This document shows positions 55,701 through 64,000 of a stretch of DNA of 64,000 nt, piece after piece. Both the position numbers and the translations under genes were made by a program. The notes under the pieces are model-generated. The model was not told the DNA's origin. It worked only from the letters and a program-made list of their open reading frames with translations, and did not search any database. The stretch covers positions 1,054,001-1,118,000 of the forward strand of contig NC_089194.1 of NCBI RefSeq assembly GCF_947507565.1, written 5' to 3'. Within the stretch, counting starts at the first letter, position 1. Every line of letters starts with the position of its first letter. The stretch comes from Oscarella lobularis (lineage: Eukaryota; Porifera; Homoscleromorpha; Homosclerophorida; Oscarellidae).

Positions 55701-57321
55701 AGCTACGCAAACAGAAGCGGGTCAAGGTAAGGTAGAATCATTTTTAGGCTCTTAGCGTCATGGATTTTTGTTTTTAGGGAGAGAAAGGGAGAGAATGAAT
55801 CAATTGCTGGAAGAAAATAACAGATTAAGGTCTCTGTTATCTGAAGCGATAGCAGAAAGTACACGACGATGCGCCGATTTGGAGGCAGAAAAAGACGAAG
55901 TGTCCTGTCAACTTTCTGAAGCGAATGCTAGAATGTGCGCTGAGCTGGCGGAAAGTGCCAGGCAATGCGCTCAATTGGAGGAAGAAAATGCAAGAATTTC
56001 CTCTCAACTATCTGCAGAAAGTGCTAGAATGCAGGCTCAGCTGACGGAGAGTGCGAGTCAATGCGCTCAACTGGAGGAAGAAAATGAAGCAATCTCCTCT
56101 CAACTATCTCAACTATCCGAAGAAAATGCTGCAATACGTGCTAAGCTGGCAGAGAGTGCAAGACAATACGCTCATTTAGAGAAAGAAAATGCCAGAGTGT
56201 CGTATGAACTAACTAAAGAAATTGCTAGAATGCGCACTCATCTGGCTGAGAGTTTAAGGCAAGGCGCTCAACAGGAAGAAGAAAACGCCTCTCAAGTATC
56301 GAAAGGCAATGCTAGAGTACACGCTCTGCTGGTACAGAATGCACAATGCTCTCAGCTGCGGCAAGAACGAGACGAGGCAAGACTCGTGGCTGAGGAAGCG
56401 CAAAGAAATTTAAGCAAATACGAAGAAATCGTCAAAGTTCCTTCAACGGAAATTGAACAGAGCGGCATCAAACTCGGAGGAGGAGCCTATGGCGGTAAAT
56501 TTCAGAATACTAATTTATTCTCTATACAATTTTCTTGTTTAGAGGTTCGTGTTGGTCATTGGCGCGGTTGCCAAGTGGCCGTCAAAACCTTCTTCGATTT
56601 CCTTCGCGTCGAAACTTATCGCGAGCGTCTCGAGCAAGAAATCTCGATCTGCAGCCACGTTCATCATCCCAACGTCGTCTCACTCCTCGGCGTCATTTCT
56701 CAGGACGGAATTCCTCTTAGCATTGTCTCGGAATTACTAGAGGGATCTCTTAGCGACGTCATCAAAGCAGCAGAGGGTACCATTACTCTCCGAGAACAAG
56801 TGGACGTCTCCGTAGGCTGTTCAGCTGGAGTTAGCTATCTTCACGGCCTCAATATTCTTCATGGAGACATCCGATCGACCAACGTCGTCGTCACGTCATT
56901 GATGGAGGCGAAAATCTGCGATTTAGGAGCAGCGCGTTTCTCTGATCACTCTAGTTTATCCGCTGGACCAATGAGTCCTAATTATTTGGCTCCTGAAAGA
57001 TCGACTCAGCACAACACGAAGATGGCAGACGTCTATAGTCTCGGCGTTACGTTTATTGAGTTGATGACTGGTCGAGAACCGGCTCCGACGAAGAGAATGG
57101 TTCAGGCAACGAGTGTTCGTCATCCTCTCATCAAGAGGCTCGGTCTTGGGATGGTGAAGCAAGGTCCTCGTGAGAGGCCTTTGATTGGTGAGTGCCTGTC
57201 GCAATTGATCGCCGTTCAGAAGTCGGACCAGGAGTACAGAAGGTGTCCGGCAAAGAGAATGGTAAAGGGTAAGGTGTACGGGGGAGGGAAGGTGCATCTA
57301 GTGAAGGAACCTTGGCTCTAA
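52798..57321 (+). CDS. Ankyrin repeats - coiled coil - TKL-like protein kinase
   Basis: Exon 1 (52798-53007) encodes a 70-residue N-terminal module (FLSAIERG...YLKRNPIKWK). After an 814-bp intron, ankyrin repeats follow, about one per exon from 53822 to about 55290 (SPLHFARDAEMASYLITAGA, NGALALACEKGHVEIAKRL, TSLHWACWAGHVEMAEYLL, TPLLYASENGHVETADYLI and others). A coiled coil of repeated SARQCAQLEEENA-type units (55775-56450) leads into a kinase domain. The Gly loop LGGGAYGEV is rebuilt by removing an in-frame 48-bp intron (56495-56542). Other kinase motifs are VAVKTF, HGDIRSTN in place of HRDLKxxN, DLG in place of DFG, and APE. Catalytic Lys, Glu and both Asp are present, so activity is plausible. 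The stop is at 57319. Some ankyrin exons use GC donors (AAG|GCACGT). Confidence 0.85.
53261..53308. repeat. 48-bp near-perfect hairpin
   Basis: The arms GTTGGGTTTGCGTGCTGCGA(GC) and (GC)TCGCAGCACGACAAACCCA(AC) pair across an AAA loop with one unpaired base. Confidence 0.8.
53646..53686. repeat. 41-bp perfect GC-rich hairpin
   Basis: An 18-bp perfect stem (CACCAGGGCGCGCGCGGG and its complement) closes a 5-nt CTTCG loop, a very stable structure in DNA or RNA. Confidence 0.9.
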
Positions 57322-58137
57322 CTTTTAGTGTTTGAACTTTTGCTTAGGATCTAACGTAGGTGTCATCCAAACTTTGTGTTAGTGTTTTAGCTGGAGATAT
57401 TTGAGGGGGAGAGGGACTGATGTTGTCTTTCATACGCTTTTTGGTTCGTCACATTTTGTATATTGCGTCCCGCTGGTTAGCAGCGAATTTATGCGCTATG
57501 TAGATGGGCACGAGGATTGGCCTCGAAAGCTATTGGCACGTCTTTTCGTCTTTCAATGGGATAAGATGACTGACTTTTTTCCTCTGTTTGTCTTTAGCCT
57601 TGTCTTAGAACTTGAAGACGTCAAAAGGTGATAAAAAGCTGCATATTAACTAAAGACATTATCACAGGTAGGTTGGCAAAAGTTTAAATGTTGTAAGCGG
57701 CTAGGAGACAATTGGATTCCCAGGTATGTAATTACAAGGATCTATTCGTTCGGAACGCACATGTACCGTGACGTTGTAATTAGAAGAAATCGTATTGACG
57801 AATTAGGAGTTCTATTCAGAGCGTGAACCCAGATTGGCCGGATAGAACTTGAAGACGAACAAGGGTCTTGGGTAAGAACCCGACCGGAGCGCACTGGCAG
57901 ATTTAAATTGCTTCCCGGCGACTATACATGAAGCGTCACGAAAAGCGCTGTTGCGCGGCTTTGTTCTAAGCCCTTTACAAAAGTTCTCTTTTGTCGTTTC
58001 GTGAAAGTGAAAGCCGCCAATGCGCATGCACAATAACACAGGAAAGCTGATACAGTGTATTACTCGACCTGACATTTGCTATGGCAGCTGACTTTGCTGG
58101 CAAAGAAACTCTCTGTAGATCTCTTTCTCTTTCTTAG
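57322..58137. other. Gap between the two ankyrin genes
   Basis: About 800 bp containing the 3' end of the kinase gene and the 5' end of the next. An ATG at 58081 opens MAADFAGKETLCRS and may be the start of the following gene, but I could not join it in phase. No other feature is seen. Confidence 0.4.
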
Positions 58138-61100
58138 CTCTTCCCCTAGACTTTCTTTCGGATGTCAAAAGCGGAAATAAAGAGACTGTAGCTTTGTATG
58201 TTAGCCGTTACCCGGAAAGGTGGAAAGAAGCCAAGGACAAGGTGCTACGAGTGATTTTGACTTACATTCAAAGACAATTGATTCCCTATGCCCGTACAGT
58301 TAGGGAACACCTGCCTTCATGTCACACGTGATGCCGAAACAACGGACTACTTGATTTCAGCTGGAGCTGATGTTGAAGCTCGAAATTTCGTACCTTTTTG
58401 ACGTGATTTATTATACTCATAGCTGAATGACTCTTTGTTCTTAGTTAGGAAGAACACCTTTTCTTTCTTCCATTTTCAGCAACAACGAAGGACCAATGCA
58501 CGTTCTAATCAAAAAGGGGTGCAACATTCATACTAGAGACGACGTAAGATCAAAACGTTACTGGAATACTCTTTTTATTTAGAAGGGTTTTAGAATAATG
58601 AGGGGGCTCCAGAGAATTTTATTGCAAAGATTACTTCAAAACGAAAGGCACGTCCAGAAAAGATAATAATCACATATCGATAGTGACTTTCTCTAGTGTG
58701 CTCGTTTGGAAGTCGAAGAAGATGAAATGGTATGGTGGCAATTAATTTTAATTAAATAAGGCTCACATTACGTGATTTACTTCACTAGGAGAATAAAATT
58801 GAAGTTGCCAGCACAGACGAAGAAGTTGAAGAAGACTTTAGCAGCGGTAACTCTTTCTGCGGAGGTGATGATTCTTGTGACGAAGGAGAAATGTATGCCA
58901 TGGCGACTCTAAATCAAGAATCTGTCGGCATCAAGCGTTCTCTTACAATCGTTGTTGGTCATCCATCGTGCGACGTCGATTTCCTTTTAGACAACTCGCC
59001 AGGAAGGGCGAAAGGACTCGGGGCAACTGCAACAATGACAAACGCGGCTGCTCGTAGCCGGCAAGCCACCAAGAACAAGGATCATTTAAATCCGCTTACT
59101 GCAGAGGGTTGCTATCAAGTTGATCGGAAGCAGCCGCGATCCTTTGATCAAGCATCAAAGAACGGCATTCAAGAGGCTCCGAGTCACTTCACAGAGTCTC
59201 CCGAGTCCGAAAGGGAAGATTCGGAACATCGCACCGCATCAGGAACTGACAGTGAGCCCTTGTCAAAAACTGAAGCAACGAATCAGCAAAGGCTGGTAAA
59301 CCGATTTCTCAAAACGAAACCTAGTGAAAAAAGTCATGGTGTTCGAAATGTATGGGATTTAAGAGGGTATGACATGTGCCTCTCCACTCATCCCGCTCTC
59401 ATGCCATACAACAGAGAGTTTGGATTATGTAACTATATGGTTGTAACGGATCTTTCAAAGCCGTTGTCTGCTGATGAATCAGAGTTCCTTTATCAGTCTT
59501 CGGACGGTGAAGTAATCGAGCAGACGCACAAATTGAGCCAGAACGCAGACTTTCCTCTCTACTTGCTTAGCTCCATCGCTCTGGGTCACGAAAACAGAGG
59601 AGGAAGCGATCACTGGTTAGGCAAAGAAGACGAAGAAGTAGAAGCTCCTCCTGTCTTTGTCATTGGTAATTACAGCGACATACTCAGAGACAAAGCTAGG
59701 TTTCCTGATTCGACAGCTGTACATGAATGGCTAAGAAAGCAAGGCAACTTTTTTGAAAAGTTTCTTGAAGGCAGTGACATGGTCAAGCATGTTATTTGCC
59801 CAGATACAATCACAGGCGAATACACCGATAAAACGCCTATCTTCCGGGAAATGACTCATTACGTCAAAAGTCTGTTTCTGGTAGACAGCATCGATTTCTC
59901 CTGCGAGACTCCCCATCATATTGAACAACGAGTCGACCGCATGACCACAAAGCATTGGCAAACAGAAAAAAAGCAGCCTCTGCATTGGGGTTTACTGGAG
60001 CATTTATTTCTTCTTTGGAGAGAAGAAATGAAAACCGTCGTTGCTACTATTGACGAAATTGTGACTCTAGCTGAAGCTGTGTGCAATTTTTCCGGTCGAG
60101 AAGAAGTCATAACGTCGCTGAAGTTTCTGGACAACGCTGGAGCAGTTTTGTATTACCCGGACGATCCGGAGTTGAAAGATGTCGTTTTTACGAGTCCGAC
60201 ATGGGTATTCAAGTTCCTCTCTGCGTTTTTTGCAGCTGCTCCGCCTGGACCCAGAATGAAGAAACACTGGACAGATCTTAAAAAAAAGGGTCTAATGACG
60301 AAAGAGCTTTTAGCCTATCGTCTAAGACAGATGCGGGCCAAAACTGCTTGTCAAGACGAACTCGAAGTTGATTCTAGTCGGGAGCAAATTCGCGCTGAAA
60401 ACGAGCTTATCGTGCGTCTTCTCCAGCTGCTTGATATCATTACACCAGTTGCGGATGCATACTTCGTTCCGCCAATGCTTCGAACGTCTTTGCCCACATC
60501 CTGTCTTTGGAGGCCGGAAAATAGCTGCAAAATTCGTTTCCCTGCTCCTCTCATCGTCTTTCCCACAACGCTCAAATATGTCCCGGAACGTCTCTACTTT
60601 CGTCTCGTGACTTCTTTTCTACGAATGCACCCTAAGGGACCGCGACTCTCTCGTCATCGGTGTATTTTTCTGGTGGATGATAAAGATCTATCGTTAGAAG
60701 GTCTGATCTCCATGTAAACTAGTCAGCCCATATGTGATATTGTTATTTGCAGTTGAAGTAGAGCTGCTGTACCATGGTCGAGGCAAATGGATTTCTCTAG
60801 CAGTTCACTTTGTTAGAGATGACGATATAGAGAAGTTAAATGCCTCATTTTTAGCCTCCATTAAAAATGAGCTCTACATGCATTTGAAAGATGCCCGCCA
60901 GCAAGACATGAAAAGCTTCGAATATAGTCTATGCTGTGAAGTAAAGAAAGCAGACGAAAACAAGGATCAGGATCCTGATTCTCTTCCGGTTATTATTAAT
61001 TCAAGTGAAAATTACGAATATTCACCCGGAGATACCAACCTATATAACATGTTCGGTGTTCCTTTGCCCGCTGATCTGGAGGAAGTAAATATCTGGTTTG

Positions 61101-61483
61101 AATACTGCACTAGACGTTCAGTCGCTAAAGGTGAAAGCATGCAGCGGCAGGCGCGCTTGAGTTTCAAATACTCGGTGCGGTTTTTTGCAGGTGCACTCAG
61201 GCTGCCAAACGAAGTCAGTTTCAAACTAATTCGTGCAGTTGCTAGACTGATGAAAGGAAATTGGATTAAACTTCTCATTTACTTGGAACTAGATCGCAAG
61301 GACGTGCCGCACTACAAACGAAATTGGGGTGATGGTGATGATTTCGTTCTGGCATTTTCTGTTATAGGTGATTGGAAGATCAAACAGGGTCGTAACGCTA
61401 CAGTGAAAGCTCTTGTTACCGCGTGCGAAAAATGCAATGTTAGCGTGAGCGAGATTGAGGGTGCGTACAAGTCCGAAAATTGA
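58138..61483 (+). CDS. Ankyrin repeats - degenerate Roc - COR - death domain protein
   Basis: The first recognised exon (58138 to about 58240) encodes FLSDVKSGN...VSRYPERWKE, related to the N-terminal module of the neighbouring kinase. Ankyrin exons follow (GNTCLHVTRDAETTDYLISA, LGRTPFLSSIFSNN), then acidic exons and a long exon 58789-60715. That exon holds a Roc-like segment: IVVGHPSCDVDF at the P-loop, WDLRGY at G3 and NYSD at G4. A COR domain comes next (WGLLEHLFLLWREE, LDNAGAVLYYPDD, VFTSPTWVFKFL). The last exon (60754-61483) ends in a death domain (FKLIRAVARLMKGNWIKLL, then NATVKALVTACE). This order is DAPK1 without its kinase. GTP binding looks lost. The start codon is not settled. Confidence 0.8.
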
Positions 61484-61848
61484 TACTAATTTTCAATGTT
61501 TTTTTCAAGTTTGTATTTTAGTCAGCTTTTGTGTAGTAAGGTCTAGTAAGGTCAGGGCCACTATTCTAACTTTCTGTAGTTTTGGTGTTTTGTTTTTCAG
61601 TCGGCCCGAGATATATACTATTAGTTATGTGCACGTGACATTTCTTTCCTTTAGGCATCGACGAGCCGCCTCTCGTCGACGTTTTCTACGTGCCACAGCA
61701 ACTTCTGGCCATGGCAGCGCGAGCTTTAGGGGTTTCCAGGTTTAGAATGACCATAATCGGCTCTATACTAAATGGGGCCCCCCCAGGCGAAGCACGTAAT
61801 AAAGAGACTTCGAATGCGTTGTATATCTGCGATTGTTTATAATTTTAG

Positions 61849-61925
61849 CGTACGCGATTTGTGGGCTAAGAAGGATCGGCGTCAATTCAGATGAATTTTT
61901 TATGAAAGTTCCCTCAGGTTTTTCC
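61849..61925 (+). pseudogene. Truncated copy of the GH27 terminal exon
   Basis: It follows a TTTTAG acceptor and reads CGTACGCGATTTGTGGGCTA... like 50279 on, but has internal deletions and loses the end of the exon. Host gene fragment. Confidence 0.75.
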
Positions 61926-62259
61926 TTCTTGTCTTTTCACTTTTTTGCGTTTGTCTTTTTCTCTTCTAAAAATACGTGCACGAATGTTGAGCGTTCGTGC
62001 ACGTAACAACGCTGCTCAGGTTTTTGCTTCAGTCAAAAACAACTCTTTCAGTGGTCGGTTTAATTAACTAAGCTAGAAAAAAGTAAGTATACTGTATATA
62101 TATAGAGAACTCGACTACGGTACAGTACTCGTATCAGGGCTCCTATTGTGTTACGCAAACCGCACCTGGAGAAGCCGGAAGATTACGTTAGGTGAAGTAC
62201 GTAATAATTAATTAATTAAAGAGAGACGATGCTAGCTGTGAGTATATTTATACTTTTAG

Positions 62260-62368
62260 CGTGCGCGATTTGTGGGCTAAGAATGATCTCGGGGTCAAAT
62301 CGGATGAATTTTCTATGAAAGTTCCATCTCACGGTAGCGTTTTCCTCAAATTGACCAAGCCGACGTAA
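62260..62368 (+). pseudogene. Full-length copy of the GH27 terminal exon
   Basis: 109 bp, the same length as the original (50279-50387), with the acceptor and the terminal KLTKPT-stop preserved. The rest of the GH27 gene is missing, so it has no independent function unless spliced to an upstream exon. Confidence 0.75.
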
Positions 62369-62689
62369 GCGGCCGTTTTTATGGTTTTTTTCTTCTTTTT
62401 ACGCGCTGTCTTTTCACGTCTTTGCGTTCGTTTTTTTTTTCCCCTTCTAAAAAGACGTGCACGAATGTTGAGCGTTCGTGCATGGGCGTAACAACGCTTC
62501 TCAGGTCAATTCTTGCTTCAGTTGAGAAAGAAACTCTTTCAGTTGTCGGTTTAACCATCGGTTTAACTAAGCTAGAAAAAGTAAGTCATATACGTAGCTA
62601 TCTTAGGGCTCCTATTGTGTGACGCAAACCGCGTGCACGTGAGTTCCTGTGTACGTTTCACACGCCTGCGGTCATATGGTGCGGTTGCT

Positions 62690-63799
62690 ATGAGCAAGTC
62701 CTCCTTTCGATCTTGCTGCTTACTTGGAGTCGTTGGAGTCGTCCTCCTACTCGCTCTACAAACCGTCAACAAGTCTTCGTTTGCCAAGCCGCCGATCAAG
62801 TATGCTAAATTATACGGTCCCGTCTCCTCCGAGACTTCCGAGACATTGGCGACGCCAGTACGCAATTTTGTCTTCGTTAAGACGCATAAGACTGGGAGCA
62901 CGAGCGTTCGAGACATACTGAAACGCTACATACGCTCTCACGGCCTAATTGAAATCGCAACCAGGAAGGGGTCCCCTCCTATGAAGAACCAATTTCTCGA
63001 AATTAATAATAATAGGACGTATCGCGTGGTGCACAGGCCGGGCGAGTACAACGCTTTGGTTTCGCACTGTCGCTATCGAAAGTCCGTGGCCGATAAGCTA
63101 ATACGGAATCCGATCTATCTCACCATTCTACGAAATCCTTACACTCTTTTTCTTTCCGCTTTCGACTTTTTTTCCGTCGTTCGACAGTGCGTTGGAGCCG
63201 CCACCGAGATCGGTCCCCTGGAAGTCTTAGACAATCCACGAATTTATTATAATAAACTTCGGAAGTGTGCTTTCCACTGGCACATTCTAAATCCCATGGC
63301 CTACGACCTGGGACTCGAGCCTCCCTACGACGACAAAGACGTACGAAGTAAAATTAGAGAAATGGATGAAGCATTTAGTTTGGTCATGATAATGGAACAT
63401 TATCCGGAATCTATTGTCATGCTGCGACGAATTCTCAAGTGGAATCTAACAGACGTCGTGATGATGCCGGCGAGAACGCATCCCAATTTTAAAAAGAACG
63501 ACGAGAAAGTTTCGGATTATGAGAAGTTGGTCGCACATCATCAAGACGCCGTTCTGACGGATAGACACAAGGAAGTGCTGAGAGATTGGCTGCGAGCCGA
63601 CTTTCTTATTTACAATCATTTTCTCAAAGTGTTTCACGAAAAAATTCGCGACGAAGAGCGACGGACGGGAAGTTTCGCCTTCGAGGTCGAACGATACAAA
63701 GACGCAATGGTCAACTTTACTAAGGGAAAAGATATCCGTTCGCTTCCGAGAGATCGACAGTCACAAATGGCCGAGTGGTACGAAAAGAAGACCGCCTGA
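62690..63799 (+). CDS. GAL3ST: Galactose-3-O-sulfotransferase, intact copy
   Basis: Single-exon Golgi enzyme of about 369 aa. The start MSKSSFRSCCLLGVVGVVLL is followed by a type II membrane anchor. The 5'-phosphosulfate loop is KTHKTGSTSVRDIL and the 3'-phosphate region is RNPYTLFLSAFDFF. Other conserved blocks are NALVSHCRYRK, MEHYPESIVMLRR and DWLRADFLIYNHF. An in-frame Met further upstream (62615) would add residues not shared with the other copy's start, so I prefer 62690. The family transfers sulfate from PAPS to the 3-position of galactose on glycolipids or glycans. It is notable that it neighbours an alpha-galactosidase gene in the original arrangement. Confidence 0.9.
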   Translation: MSKSSFRSCCLLGVVGVVLLLALQTVNKSSFAKPPIKYAKLYGPVSSETSETLATPVRNFVFVKTHKTGSTSVRDILKRYIRSHGLIEIATRKGSPPMKNQFLEINNNRTYRVVHRPGEYNALVSHCRYRKSVADKLIRNPIYLTILRNPYTLFLSAFDFFSVVRQCVGAATEIGPLEVLDNPRIYYNKLRKCAFHWHILNPMAYDLGLEPPYDDKDVRSKIREMDEAFSLVMIMEHYPESIVMLRRILKWNLTDVVMMPARTHPNFKKNDEKVSDYEKLVAHHQDAVLTDRHKEVLRDWLRADFLIYNHFLKVFHEKIRDEERRTGSFAFEVERYKDAMVNFTKGKDIRSLPRDRQSQMAEWYEKKTA

Positions 63800-64000
63800 G
63801 TTTGTTTGTTTTGTTTGCTTGCTTGTCTGGTTAATGATATCCCTACAAATACCATGCACATGATGCTATACGATGGGGCTATATTAATTATTATTATTAT
63901 TATTAGAAATTTGAATCGCTCACAGACGGAGCAGTACCCGAATAAGGGCAAAACATACAGCAGCATGAACAATTAGTGTGATTGCGCTAAAAGTTAAATA
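63800..64000. other. Right window edge, sulfotransferase 3' flank
   Basis: 3' flank resembling that of copy 1 after 51859 (TTTGTTTGTT...GCTTGCTTGTCTGGTTAAT), with an ATT microsatellite near 63885-63905. No further gene start is seen. Confidence 0.5.

Larger units (their letters stand above)
61484..62689. other. Intergenic block built from GH27/sulfotransferase duplications
   Basis: From about 61835 the block contains a partial copy of the GH27 terminal exon with its 3' flank and the start of the sulfotransferase 5' flank (to about 62185). A second, longer copy leads into the intact sulfotransferase. The left part (61484-61835) shows nothing recognisable. Confidence 0.6.

Overview
The window is nuclear DNA from an animal. 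It holds intron-rich genes for animal signalling and cell-biology proteins: a Wnt ligand, a B-Raf-type kinase, testin, a TRF telomere protein, Gi/o alpha subunits, USP19, MDM1, PPM1H-type phosphatase, rhodopsin-class GPCRs and a GH27 glycosidase. Introns are mostly 45-60 bp with GT-AG ends and runs of TTAATTAA, and intergenic gaps are short, often a few hundred bp. Together with divergent Wnt and GPCR sequences this suggests a compact non-bilaterian genome, most likely a sponge. A homoscleromorph such as Oscarella is my guess and not proven by the sequence.

Layout. 1-23.8 kb is dominated by secreted proteins. There is the 3' end of one gene (1-1784), USP19 on the minus strand (2403-6321), and a 1182-aa alanine-rich helical secreted protein (6803-10636, minus). 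Head-to-head with it is a 1500-aa beta-rich secreted protein (11220-15946), followed by its tandem copy of 1502 aa (17047-21715). Each copy is followed by a small membrane-protein locus, intact downstream of copy 2 and decayed downstream of copy 1. A tRNA-Arg(UCG) and a histidine-rich secreted protein close the block. 23.9-30.1 kb carries RAF and a TRF-like telobox protein, both minus. 31.6-40.7 kb carries Wnt, a GPCR (minus), testin (minus), MDM1 (plus, sharing a short divergent promoter with testin) and a second related GPCR.

40.9-47.9 kb shows a recent tandem duplication. Two Gi/o alpha genes lie side by side, and the duplication copied the last exon of the convergent PPM1H-like phosphatase, leaving an orphan exon between them. 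48.2-64 kb carries a GH27 alpha-galactosidase and two galactose-3-O-sulfotransferase copies. The first copy has two frameshifts and the second is intact about 12 kb downstream, where it carries duplicated copies of the GH27 terminal exon. Between them sit a small J-domain gene and two large paralogous genes: ankyrin repeats-coiled coil-TKL-like kinase, and ankyrin repeats-degenerate Roc-COR-death domain.

The two parts most worth following are the cluster of giant secreted proteins sharing a C-terminal Cys/helix/beta module (1-22 kb), and the ankyrin kinase / ankyrin Roc-COR-death pair (52.8-61.5 kb), which together hold the parts found in one DAPK-like protein. Exon limits were read by eye from splice signals and reading frame. 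Most fit in phase, and the doubtful ones are flagged.
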